Made by a program: the position numbers and the translations under genes. Source: Alphaproteobacteria bacterium (GTDB taxonomy: Bacteria > Pseudomonadota > Alphaproteobacteria > Sphingomonadales > Sphingomonadaceae). Taken from it: a stretch of 52,868 nucleotides of DNA. Positions 42,123-50,111 of this stretch are shown one piece after another; the stretch's first letter is position 1; the number at the start of each line of letters is the position of its first letter. The notes beneath the pieces are model-generated. The model had not been told where the DNA came from. It searched no databases and was given only the letters and a program-made list of their open reading frames with translations. The stretch is taken from assembly GCA_030431435.1 (NCBI GenBank), contig JAUIJI010000005.1, positions 1 to 52,868 of the forward strand, in the 5' to 3' direction.

Positions 42123-43163
42123 TTGCATGATCGCCTGAAAATCCTGGTCCTGGGTGCATCCTACGGCCTGTTGCCCGGCGTGAAGCTGGCGCTGGCGGGG
42201 CATGAAGTGACCTTCGTCGGGCGCGAGGACGAGATCGCAAGAATGCAGCAGGATGAGCTGGTGTTGCGCATTCCGCTGCGGCGCGAAGCCGGAATCGCGC
42301 AGCTGCGTTGCTCCTCTGCCCGATTTACCACGCCGGACAGGGCAGACCCTGCTGCGGCAGACATCGTCCTGCTGGCGATGCAGGAACCCCAGCTCGCTGA
42401 TCCGCAAGTGGCCGCGCTGGTCCAGCGGGTTGGCGCAGCATCCGTGCCGTGCCTGTCGATCATGAACCTGCCCCCTGCACCATTCCTTGAACGGCTAGGC
42501 ATCAGCGGCGAGGCAGTGGAAGGCGCCTATGCCGGCACCGATGCATGGCAAGGGTTCACACCCGGCAAGATGAGCAATGCCAGCCCCGACCCGCAGGCCT
42601 TGCGCATGGATCGGGACAAGCCCGGTGAGCTTACCGTGACACTGGCGAGCAATTTCAAGGCGGCACCCTTTGCTGATCCGGCTGACCAGCAGGTCCTCGA
42701 ACGGGCAGCGAGGGATATGTCGCGGCTGAAGGTGGATGGCATCGCACCGCCCGTGCGCCTGCTGGCACATTCCTCTCCCTTCATACCGCTGGTCAAATGG
42801 CCGATGCTGATCGCGGGCAATTGCCGCTGCGTGAAACCAGATGGCATCGTGACAATTGCCGAGGCCATCCTGTCCGATCCCGACGCCAGCCGCGCGGTGT
42901 ATGACGCGGTTTTCGCGCTGGTGATCAAGCTGGGCGCCGAACCTGAAATCATGGTGCCTTTCGATGCCTATGCCAAGGCTGCGGCACAGCTGACCCGCCC
43001 ATCCTCAGCAGCCCGCGCCATCGATGGCGGAGCCGTCAGGATCGAGCGAATAGACCGGCTTGTTCTCAACCTCATGCGCGCAAACAGGCTGGATACCAGC
43101 CTGATAGAACCCATAGCCGAGCTGATAGAAAAGAGGCTTGTTGCGAACCAAAGTCAGAATTGA
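42123..43163 (+). CDS. Ketopantoate-reductase-like dehydrogenase
   Basis: The 346-aa protein has an N-terminal Rossmann motif (ILVLGASYGLLPGVKLALAGHEVTFVGR) and ApbA/PanE-like features: a strand ADIVLLAMQEPQL, PCLSIMNLPPAPFL, and a helical C-terminal domain with KLGAEPEIMVPFDAYAKAAA. The family reduces 2-oxo acids with NAD(P)H. GGAGAG precedes the TTG start, 12 bases after the microprotein stop. It could make the hydroxy acid (or a related acyl unit) activated by the ligase. The Rossmann glycines are only partly canonical (GASYG), so the call is moderate. Confidence 0.75.
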   Translation: MHDRLKILVLGASYGLLPGVKLALAGHEVTFVGREDEIARMQQDELVLRIPLRREAGIAQLRCSSARFTTPDRADPAAADIVLLAMQEPQLADPQVAALVQRVGAASVPCLSIMNLPPAPFLERLGISGEAVEGAYAGTDAWQGFTPGKMSNASPDPQALRMDRDKPGELTVTLASNFKAAPFADPADQQVLERAARDMSRLKVDGIAPPVRLLAHSSPFIPLVKWPMLIAGNCRCVKPDGIVTIAEAILSDPDASRAVYDAVFALVIKLGAEPEIMVPFDAYAKAAAQLTRPSSAARAIDGGAVRIERIDRLVLNLMRANRLDTSLIEPIAELIEKRLVANQSQN

Positions 43164-43228
43164 TCGAGCGCAAGGACACTTGAGGCGGGACATTTAAACG
43201 GGGACCATCTTTCAACAGGAGACCCCGA

Positions 43229-43636
43229 ATGCCTCCGATTCCAGAGCAATCATCCGCTGGCAAACGCGCCATTCCCGGCACGCTGGTGTTCGATGGTGAC
43301 GCCGCCCAGTCCGGCTATGCCATCAATGCAATGTGCTATTCGTTCAACCACGCGCACAACCGCGAAGCCTTCGTCGCCGATGAAGAAGGCTACATGGACC
43401 GCTTCAACCTGACCGAGGAGCAGCGCCAGGCGGTGCGCAACCGTGACGTGCTGGCGATGCTCGATGCTGGCGGCAACGTCTATTACCTCGCCAAGCTGGC
43501 GGGCATCCTCGGCCTTGGCGTGCAGGACCTTGGCGCCTTGCAGACCGGCATGAGCCTTGAGGACTTCAAGGCCGCTCTGCTCAGCCACGGGATGACCGAA
43601 ACCCGCGTTGCCGAAGAACTGGGAGAAGCAGCATGA
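43229..43636 (+). CDS. ligA: Protocatechuate 4,5-dioxygenase alpha subunit
   Basis: The 135-aa protein contains the LigA-type helical region YMDRFNLTEEQRQAVRNRDVLAMLDAGGNVYYLAKLAGILGLGVQDLGALQTGMS. It is the small subunit that closes the active site of LigB. AGGAG precedes the ATG by 8 bases. Its stop overlaps the ligB start (ATGA), as in classic ligAB operons. Extra N-terminal residues (PPIPEQSSAGKRAIPGTLVFDGDAAQSGYAI) are also common to LigA. Confidence 0.95.
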   Translation: MPPIPEQSSAGKRAIPGTLVFDGDAAQSGYAINAMCYSFNHAHNREAFVADEEGYMDRFNLTEEQRQAVRNRDVLAMLDAGGNVYYLAKLAGILGLGVQDLGALQTGMSLEDFKAALLSHGMTETRVAEELGEAA

Positions 43637-44487
43637 GCAGGATTTGCGGAGGCATCTTCACCAGCCATGTTCCCGGCATCGGCAACGCCATTGCCAAGGG
43701 CCTGCAGCAGGACCCTTACTGGAAGCCGTTTTTCGATGGCTTCATCCCGGTCCACAAATGGCTGGCAGAGGAAAAGCCCGATGTCGCCGTGGTCTTCTAC
43801 AACGACCATGGGTTGAACTTCTTTCTCGACAAGATGCCCACATTCGCCATCGGTGCGGCCCCGGAATACAAGCACGAAGATGAAGGCTGGGGCATTGCTT
43901 TCCAGCGCCCATATCCCGGCCATGCGGATTTCTCCTGGCACATCATCGAACAGGTGGTTGCCAGCGAGTTCGACCCGGTAACCTGCCAGTCCATGCTGGT
44001 CGACCACGCCGTGGCCGTACCTTACGAACTGTGCTGGCCGGGCGAGGAAGCCTTCACCACAAAGCTGATCCCGATTGCGATCAATACGGTGCAGCACCCC
44101 CTGCCCAGCCCCAAGCGCTGCTATGAACTCGGCCGCGCCGTGGGCCGCGCGATCGAAAGCTGGGGCGGTGATGAGAAAGTCGTGGTGTTTGGCACCGGTG
44201 GCCTGTCTCACCAGCTTGAAGGCGAGCGCGCCGGGCACATCAATGTCGACTATGACAAGTTCTGCCTGCGCAACCTGGCTCCCGATCCGGAAGCGCTGCT
44301 GCAGCACGATACGCTCGACATCGTGGAACTGGCGGGCAGCCAGGGCGTGGAAATCCTCAACTGGATTGCGGCGCGCGGTGCCTTGCGCGGTTCGGTCCGC
44401 GAACTGGCCAGCAATTACCACGTGCCGATTTCCAACACGGCAGCGGCCACCGTGCTGCTGGAAAACAGCGAGACAGTCCACGCCTGA
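43633..44487 (+). CDS. ligB: Protocatechuate 4,5-dioxygenase beta subunit
   Basis: The 284-aa extradiol dioxygenase of the LigB type has the iron ligands in GGIFTSHVPGIG (His) and VFYNDHGLNFF (His), an acidic residue near FGTGGLSHQLEGERAG, and NFFLDKMPTFAIGAAPEY. It cleaves protocatechuate between C4 and C5. Gallate or 3-O-methylgallate dioxygenases are related but usually carry a fused alpha domain, so with a separate LigA the PCA enzyme is favoured. Other PCA 4,5-pathway genes are not in the window. A terminator follows. Confidence 0.93.
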   Translation: MSRICGGIFTSHVPGIGNAIAKGLQQDPYWKPFFDGFIPVHKWLAEEKPDVAVVFYNDHGLNFFLDKMPTFAIGAAPEYKHEDEGWGIAFQRPYPGHADFSWHIIEQVVASEFDPVTCQSMLVDHAVAVPYELCWPGEEAFTTKLIPIAINTVQHPLPSPKRCYELGRAVGRAIESWGGDEKVVVFGTGGLSHQLEGERAGHINVDYDKFCLRNLAPDPEALLQHDTLDIVELAGSQGVEILNWIAARGALRGSVRELASNYHVPISNTAAATVLLENSETVHA

Positions 44488-44511
44488 TCTCTTGGGTCAA
44501 GCGAGGCACTG

Positions 44512-44555
44512 AATGCCGGGCAGGGAGCGCATTGCCTGCCCGGCATTTTCATTTG
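44512..44555 (+). terminator. Rho-independent terminator after ligB
   Basis: AATGCCGGGCAGG (44512-44524) pairs with CCTGCCCGGCATT (44535-44547), a 13-bp stem with a 10-base loop, followed by TTCATTTG. It would separate ligAB from the oxygenase transcript. Confidence 0.85.
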
Positions 44556-44568
44556 TGCGGCGCTGATA

Positions 44569-44582
44569 TTGACCAAGGTCAA
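44569..44582 (+). promoter_or_regulatory. FNR/FixK-type box in the oxygenase promoter
   Basis: TTGAC-CAAG-GTCAA matches the FNR/FixK consensus TTGAY-N4-RTCAA exactly. Its centre lies about 41 bases upstream of the start site predicted from a -10-like TATTTT at 44604-44609, the usual geometry of a class II CRP/FNR-activated promoter. Confidence 0.6.
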
Positions 44583-44608
44583 AGCGCTTGCCTTTCCACC
44601 GTCTATTT

Positions 44609-44620
44609 TAACGATCGTTA
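44609..44620. promoter_or_regulatory. 12-bp perfect palindrome overlapping the predicted start site
   Basis: TAACGATCGTTA is its own reverse complement and sits over the predicted transcription start and just after TATTTT. A repressor bound here would block the promoter. No regulator gene is adjacent, so the binding protein cannot be named. Confidence 0.45.
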
Positions 44621-44647
44621 CAAAGACTCATCCAGAGGAGAGGCGTG

Positions 44648-46108
44648 ATGGTACATTTCCCCAAGGAACCGCTTTATGCGGACGTTCTGCGGCTGGTCCG
44701 CATGGAAGGCGATATCGCCGATATCGAGATCGAAGGCGAAATTCCTGCCGAAATGGACGGGGCATTCTATCGCGTCCACCCCGATCCCCAGTTCGCGCCC
44801 AAATCGGGCGGCGGGGACCAGTTCTTCAACGGCGATGGCATGGTGACCATGTTCCGCGTGAAGGATGGCCGCGTCTCGATGAAGCAGCGTTATGCCAAGA
44901 CAGACAAGTGGAAGCTGGAAAACAAGGCCGGCAAGGCGCTGTTCGGTTCCTATCGCAACCCGCGCACCGATGATCCTTCCGTCATCGGCCAGCATCGCGG
45001 CACCGCCAACACCAATGTCCTCGTCTACGGCGACGATTTGCTGGCGATGAAGGAAGACAGCCCCTGCCTGGTCATGGACAAGATGACGCTGGATACCGAT
45101 GGCTATACGGACTGGGACGGCGAACTGACGCTGAAGACTTTCGGCGCGCACCCCAAGATCGACCCTGTGACGGGCAATTTCTGCAACATCAGCTATGCCG
45201 CCAAGGGGGACCTTTCGCCCGACGGCACCTATTTCGAGATCGACCGGGACGGCAACATCGTCCAGCGCGCCGAATTCGAAGTGCCTTACTACACGATGCT
45301 GCACGATTTCTGCATCGCGGGTGACTATGTGGTGATCCCGGTCTCGCCCTACAGCTCCGATCCCTCGGTGCTGGAACAGGACCGCCCGCATTTCTATTAT
45401 GATCGTTCGCTGCCGACCTATCTGGGCGTGATGCGCCGCGATGGCGACGGCAGCGACATGCGCTGGTTCAAGCATGAGGCGGGGCTTTGCTCGTGCCACG
45501 TGATGAACGCCTTTGCCGAAGGCACGAAAATCCACCTCGATACGCCGGCATCGAAGATCGGCAGCCTGCCCTTCTTCCCGGACAAGGACGGCGCACCGTT
45601 CGATCCAGAACTGGCGATGACCGAGCTTGTCCGCATTACCGTGGACCTCACCAGCAATGAGGATATCGTCGAGAGCGTCACGAAGATTGGCGAAGCTCCC
45701 GGCGAATTTCCCCGCATCGATGATCGCATGGCGGGCAAGCCCTACACGCACGGCTGGATGATCACCTATGACCTGGAAAAGCCGTACAACGGCCCTCCCG
45801 GCCCCTTTGCCGGCGTCATCAACACGCTGACCCATTTCAACCTCGCAACCGGCAAGGAAGAAAGCTGGTGGTGCGGCCCCGATGGCTCGATCCAGGAACC
45901 TTGCTTCATCCCGCGGTCGAAGGACGCACAGGAAGGTGACGGCTGGCTGGTCGCGCTGGTTGACGACCATGTCCGCAACTATTCGGACCTTTGCATTTTC
46001 GACGCATGCGACGTGGCCAAGGGCCCGATCGCCCGCGCCAAACTCCCCATTCGTCTGCGCCAGGGCCTTCACGGCAACTGGGCCGCAGCGGATCTGCTGG
46101 CAGCGTAA
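44648..46108 (+). CDS. Carotenoid/lignostilbene oxygenase family protein
   Basis: The ~486-aa protein is of the RPE65/CCD family. The four iron-binding His are visible in FGAHPKIDP, TMLHDFC, SCHVMNAF and LHGNWAAA, the first four-blade elements in EMDGAFYRVHPDPQ and DGMVTMFR. Members cleave a C=C double bond in carotenoids or stilbenes with O2. Sphingomonad relatives include lignostilbene dioxygenases. Beside ligAB, the aromatic (lignin) reading fits; a carotenoid substrate is equally possible from sequence. ATG 44648 has GGAGAGGC upstream; GTG 44645 is adjacent. Confidence 0.9.
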   Translation: MVHFPKEPLYADVLRLVRMEGDIADIEIEGEIPAEMDGAFYRVHPDPQFAPKSGGGDQFFNGDGMVTMFRVKDGRVSMKQRYAKTDKWKLENKAGKALFGSYRNPRTDDPSVIGQHRGTANTNVLVYGDDLLAMKEDSPCLVMDKMTLDTDGYTDWDGELTLKTFGAHPKIDPVTGNFCNISYAAKGDLSPDGTYFEIDRDGNIVQRAEFEVPYYTMLHDFCIAGDYVVIPVSPYSSDPSVLEQDRPHFYYDRSLPTYLGVMRRDGDGSDMRWFKHEAGLCSCHVMNAFAEGTKIHLDTPASKIGSLPFFPDKDGAPFDPELAMTELVRITVDLTSNEDIVESVTKIGEAPGEFPRIDDRMAGKPYTHGWMITYDLEKPYNGPPGPFAGVINTLTHFNLATGKEESWWCGPDGSIQEPCFIPRSKDAQEGDGWLVALVDDHVRNYSDLCIFDACDVAKGPIARAKLPIRLRQGLHGNWAAADLLAA

Positions 46109-46205
46109 GCCAGGCCAGCACTCCCATCCCGACTTGGGGGTGGCTCGTTTCGGCGGGCCGCCCCTATTTTTCTGGCTTATCCTTCTCTGGAAGCGCGGTG
46201 CCAGA

Positions 46206-46244
46206 AAAAGGGGCGCGACCACTATGGCCGCGCCCCTTTTCTTG
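46206..46244. terminator. Bidirectional terminator between the oxygenase and hemN
   Basis: AAAAGGGGCGCG (46206-46217) pairs with CGCGCCCCTTTT (46229-46240); A and T runs flank the stem so it can act on both strands. It separates the convergent plus-strand oxygenase gene and minus-strand hemN. Confidence 0.85.
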
Positions 46245-46266
46245 CCGCAGGAGCAAATCGTGTGCG

Positions 46267-47592
46267 CTAGATCGCGGAACTGAAGCGCCGCGCGTTCTCC
46301 TGCCGGTAGGGATCGAATGCCGCTGCAATGCTGCGCGCATAGGGCAGCGCATTCCGGCTGATTACCAGCATATTGCCGCTTTCGATGCGCGCCAGGCCCG
46401 GCTCGACATAGGGACGCAAGCGGTCCTCGGCCGATTCCAGCAGGTCTTGCGAAACCTTCGCGCGGCCCCGGCAAAGCAGTTCTTCGATTACAGCGCCGCG
46501 CCGACGGTCATCAACGCTGCGCTCCTTGCCATTCGCCGTTGGCAGAATGCCCTGCGACATCAGCATGCGATACCGTCCGGAATTCTTCTCGTTCTGGATC
46601 AGCAGGTCCGGGAAGGAAGAGATGGCCGAGGCCCCCAGTGCGATCAGGACCTGCGCCTGATCGTCGGTGAAGCCTTGGAAATTGCGCTTCAGCGTCCCGG
46701 ATTCCATTGCCTGCGCCAACGGATCGCCGGGCAGCGCAAAATGATCAAAACCGACAGCTTCATAACCGGCATTGACCAATTGAGCATGGCCATCGCGGGC
46801 CATGGCAAATCGCGCTGCGCCATCCGGCAGTGCACTGTCATCTATGCGGCGCTGGCGCGGCAACATGTGCGGCACATGGGCATAGCCGAACAGGGCAATG
46901 CGATCCGCGCCGAAATCTGCCGTCAGCGATAGCGAATTCTCGAGATCCTCCATCGTCTGGCCGGGCAGGCCGTACATCAGGTCGAAATTGAGCGAGGAAA
47001 TCCCGGCCTTGCGCAGCAGGCCGACCGAACGCTCGATCATCTCCTGCGGCTGCACACGGCCGATCGCTTCCTGCAGGCGCGGAGCAAAAGTCTGGACGCC
47101 CAGGCTGGCATGGCTTGCCCCGACCGATCTCAGGACGGTTTCCCAGTCGGCCGTAAGCGTGCGCGGATCGAGCTCCACCGACACCAGCGGATCGTGCAGC
47201 GGGAAATTCAGCGTCAGCTGGTCGAAAAGCCGCACGAAATCGATCGGCGAAATGGCGTTCGGGCTGCCCCCGCCAAAGGCGATGCGGCGCACCCGTGTGC
47301 CTGCGGGCAGCATCTTGCCGACGAGCACGATCTCGCGGTGCAGGGCGTCAAGATAGCTGGCAAGGCGCTGCGAGCGGTTGGCGGCAGCGGTGTTGCACCC
47401 GCAATACCAGCAGATCTTTTCGCAGAAGGGGATATGCACATATAGCGAGATATCGCCCGTTGCGGTGCTTATCGCCTGTGCATGGCGCTCGGGCGTGATC
47501 CCGGGCCCGAATTCCGCTGCAGTCGGGAAGCTGGTGTAACGCGGCACGGGCGTTGCGAGCAGGTCTGGATGATAAGGCCACATGCTGTTCAT
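46267..47592 (-). CDS. hemN: Oxygen-independent coproporphyrinogen III oxidase
   Basis: The 441-aa radical-SAM enzyme begins MNSMWPYHPDLLATPVPRYTSFPTAAEF and has the Fe-S motif CEKICWYCGC, GGGSPNAI, SVELDPRTL, ASLGVQTFAPRLQEAIGRVQ and NFDLMYGLPGQTMED. It decarboxylates coproporphyrinogen III without O2 in heme synthesis. A GAGGGGG site precedes ATG 47592. It is the last gene of the cco operon unit, a usual place that links heme supply to cbb3 oxidase under low oxygen. Confidence 0.96.
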   Translation of the reverse strand: MNSMWPYHPDLLATPVPRYTSFPTAAEFGPGITPERHAQAISTATGDISLYVHIPFCEKICWYCGCNTAAANRSQRLASYLDALHREIVLVGKMLPAGTRVRRIAFGGGSPNAISPIDFVRLFDQLTLNFPLHDPLVSVELDPRTLTADWETVLRSVGASHASLGVQTFAPRLQEAIGRVQPQEMIERSVGLLRKAGISSLNFDLMYGLPGQTMEDLENSLSLTADFGADRIALFGYAHVPHMLPRQRRIDDSALPDGAARFAMARDGHAQLVNAGYEAVGFDHFALPGDPLAQAMESGTLKRNFQGFTDDQAQVLIALGASAISSFPDLLIQNEKNSGRYRMLMSQGILPTANGKERSVDDRRRGAVIEELLCRGRAKVSQDLLESAEDRLRPYVEPGLARIESGNMLVISRNALPYARSIAAAFDPYRQENARRFSSAI

Positions 47593-47614
47593 ATGACTGC
47601 CCCCTCGGGCCATT

Positions 47615-47848
47615 TCATTGCCGTGGATCAATCCCGCGACGTTTATCCTTGCTGCGGCACCCCTTGGCGCAGCAGGGCGTGGTCGCAAGCGGAGGTGCAG
47701 ATTCGCCACCGTCTTCAAGGGCGATTTCGATCTGTCCGCCGCCGCACAAGGCCAGCAACAGGCTGTTGCTCGCCTGTTCGACCGGAAGCGGGCCGACCAT
47801 GGCAGGCAGCAGCGCGGCAAGCGCGGCAAGGCTGGCGGCAGTGCTCAT
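47615..47848 (-). CDS. 77-aa small protein with CCAKGC motif in the cco operon
   Basis: I do not recognise a named family. The start ATG overlaps the ccoS stop (ATGA). The 77 residues have a hydrophobic N-terminus (MSTAASLAALAALLPAMVG) that could be a signal or anchor, then QASNSLLLALCGGGQIEIAL, then a C-terminal TTPCCAKGCRSKDKRRG with adjacent cysteines. Such a Cys cluster could bind copper or heme, which would suit cbb3 oxidase assembly. The tight overlap and placement argue it is a real gene; the function is guesswork. Confidence 0.6.
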   Translation of the reverse strand: MSTAASLAALAALLPAMVGPLPVEQASNSLLLALCGGGQIEIALEDGGESAPPLATTPCCAKGCRSKDKRRGIDPRQ

Positions 47849-47997
47849 TCGGGGCGATCCTCGTCATCGATCAGGATGCGAGCGGCAGCACCGTCCGGAT
47901 CATCGAACTGGCCATTGCGCATGGCCCAGAAGAACGCGCCCAGGCCGATCAGGCCCAGTACAAGCGCCAGCGGGATCAGGATCAGCAGACCGGTCAT
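47845..47997 (-). CDS. ccoS: cbb3-type cytochrome oxidase assembly protein CcoS
   Basis: The 50-aa protein has one membrane helix (MTGLLILIPLALVLGLIGLGAFFWAMRNGQFDD) and the typical FDDPDGAAARILIDDED tail. CcoS is needed to insert heme and copper into cbb3 oxidase. The start overlaps the ccoI stop (ATGA) and the stop overlaps the next small gene's start (ATGA). Confidence 0.93.
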   Translation of the reverse strand: MTGLLILIPLALVLGLIGLGAFFWAMRNGQFDDPDGAAARILIDDEDRPE

Positions 47998-50111
47998 CTG
48001 GCAGCCCTCACAAGGCGCAGCGAATTGCCGACCACGATCAACGAACTGAGCGACATCGCCGCTGCCGCCACCAGCGGGGTGACATAGCCCAGCAGCGCCA
48101 ACGGCACTGCGAGGCAGTTATAGCCAATCGCCAGCACGAAGTTCTGTTTCACCACGGCCATGGTAGCACGGGAGGCACGGATGGCGCGCGGCACCGAAGC
48201 GAACGCGCCTTGCACGAAGACGAAATCTGCCGCTTGCATGCCCACGTCGCTGGCGCTGCCCGGTGCCATGGAGGCATTGGCAGCAGCAAGCGCAGGCCCG
48301 TCATTCAGGCCATCGCCAACCATCAGCACATTACGGCCAGAGTTCTGCAATCGGGCAATGGCGTCCTGCTTGTCAGCCGGGGATGCCCCGGCCTGTCCTG
48401 TGAGGCCCGTTTCGCGAGCGACCTGCGCCACGGCTTCCGGGTTGTCGCCCGACAGGATCGAGCTGGCGATACCGAGCTTGCCCAATTGGGCGAGCGCCTC
48501 ATTCGCATCATCGCGCAGGCGATCTGCGAAGGGAATCAAGCGTGTGGGATATCCTTCGATTTCCAGCCCAACGCCCATGCTGCTCGCGCTTTCCGGTCGG
48601 CGCAGCGAAACGGCAAGGCCATTCCACGCGCCACTCACGCCGACGCCCGATTGCTCCCCTGCCCCCTCGATGGAAGCTGCCGCAACTCCGCGCGCCATCA
48701 GCGCATCGGACAGCGCGCGCGAAATGGGGTGGCGACTGTGGGTAGCAAGGCCCAGCGCGACCGCAGCTTCATCAGCAGAAAGCGCATCGAGCGTTGCCGT
48801 GTCCGGCACAGGCTGGCCCAGCGTGAGCGTTCCGGTCTTGTCAAACAAAGCGCGATCAACATTGGCGAGCCGTTCGAGCGCAGAACCGTCCTTCACCATG
48901 ATACCGGCGCGCAGCAGGGATCCGCTGGCGACGACCTGCGCCACCGGCACCGCAAGGCCGAGCGCGCACGGACAGGTGATGATCAGCACCGCGACACCGA
49001 TCACCAGCGCTTGGTACAGCGTGGCACCAGCAACCAGCCAGCCGACCACCGCCACCGCGGCCAGCGTATGAACCGCCGGTGCATAGAGCCGCGCGGCACG
49101 GTCCGCGATACGAACATAACGGCTGCGGTTTTGCGTGCTCGCTTCCATCAGCCGGGCGATTTCTGCCAGCGTCGTGTCGCGGCCTGCATGGCTGACTTCG
49201 ACATCCACAGGTGCATCCAGATTGAGCGTTCCGGCCAGCACCATGTCACCAATGTGCGAAGCAATCGGCTTGCTCTCACCAGTCAGCAAAGACTGGTCGA
49301 AGCGGCTGCTTCCGTTGAGGATCGCTCCATCGGCTGCAAGCCTCTCGCCGGCTGCAACACGCATCACCATTCCGGGCTGCAAATCGTCTGCGGCGATCCA
49401 TTCCGGCGCGGCGTCTTCGCGGATTACCAATGCGCCATCAGCAGCCTGCCCCAGAAGCGAATCCACCGCGCTGCGCGCCCGGTCCCGCATCATGGCATCA
49501 AGCACGCGGCCTGCCAGCAGGAATGCGAGCAGCATCAACGCGCTGTCGAACCAGGCGTGTTCGCCGCCAACAACGACTTCATAGACGCTGAGCCCACAGG
49601 CGATGATCACACCGATGGAAATCGGCACATCCATGTTGGTGCGGCCGTGCTTCAGCGCGCCCCATGCGGATTTGAAGAAAGGCTGTCCGGCATAGGCCAC
49701 CGCCGGCAGCGCGATCAGCGCGGAGATGAAGTGGAACATCTGCCGCGTGCTGCCTTCCGCGCCAGACCATACGCTGACCGAAAGCAGCATGATGTTCATG
49801 GCGGCAAAGGCAGCCACGGCAAGCGGACCGAGCAGCGGCTTGATCGCCGAATAGGGCTTTTCCACGCTGCGCGGACGGCGCTTCGATTCAAAGCCGATCT
49901 TCGCCAGTTCGCCCACCAGTTGATGCTCGTCCAGAGAGGCATCATGGGTGATGGTAACGGTGCGGCTGGTGAGGTTCACACGCGCGCCTTGCACGCCTGC
50001 GACTTCAGCCAGACCGCGCTCGATCTTGCTCATGCACCCGGCACAATGTGCGCCGGGAACCGAGAGGACGCTGGTTTCTGCCAGGTCAGGAAAGGCCTTC
50101 TGGGCGACCAT
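47994..50111 (-). CDS. ccoI: Copper-translocating P1B-type ATPase CcoI
   Basis: The 705-aa protein has an N-terminal metal-binding domain with GAHCAGCMSKIERGL, then several membrane helices. The ion-binding CPC lies in VLIITCPCALGLAV, the phosphorylation site in FDKTGTLTLG, an HP motif in SRHPISRAL and the hinge in MVGDGLNDGPALAAA. CcoI delivers copper for cbb3 oxidase. ATG 50111 overlaps the ccoH stop (TAATG), indicating coupling; ATG 50135 would run into ccoH. Confidence 0.96.
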   Translation of the reverse strand: MVAQKAFPDLAETSVLSVPGAHCAGCMSKIERGLAEVAGVQGARVNLTSRTVTITHDASLDEHQLVGELAKIGFESKRRPRSVEKPYSAIKPLLGPLAVAAFAAMNIMLLSVSVWSGAEGSTRQMFHFISALIALPAVAYAGQPFFKSAWGALKHGRTNMDVPISIGVIIACGLSVYEVVVGGEHAWFDSALMLLAFLLAGRVLDAMMRDRARSAVDSLLGQAADGALVIREDAAPEWIAADDLQPGMVMRVAAGERLAADGAILNGSSRFDQSLLTGESKPIASHIGDMVLAGTLNLDAPVDVEVSHAGRDTTLAEIARLMEASTQNRSRYVRIADRAARLYAPAVHTLAAVAVVGWLVAGATLYQALVIGVAVLIITCPCALGLAVPVAQVVASGSLLRAGIMVKDGSALERLANVDRALFDKTGTLTLGQPVPDTATLDALSADEAAVALGLATHSRHPISRALSDALMARGVAAASIEGAGEQSGVGVSGAWNGLAVSLRRPESASSMGVGLEIEGYPTRLIPFADRLRDDANEALAQLGKLGIASSILSGDNPEAVAQVARETGLTGQAGASPADKQDAIARLQNSGRNVLMVGDGLNDGPALAAANASMAPGSASDVGMQAADFVFVQGAFASVPRAIRASRATMAVVKQNFVLAIGYNCLAVPLALLGYVTPLVAAAAMSLSSLIVVGNSLRLVRAAR

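Noticed and set aside
44618-46474. Minus-strand open frame opposite the carotenoid/lignostilbene oxygenase, about 620 codons
   Set aside because: The plus-strand frame carries all four iron-binding His; the reverse frame has no motif and is a shadow.
47618-47631. TTGCC-GTGG-ATCAA, one mismatch to an FNR box, upstream of hemN
   Set aside because: It lies only 26 bases before the hemN start codon, so a class II start site would fall inside the gene, and hemN is probably read from the upstream cco promoter.
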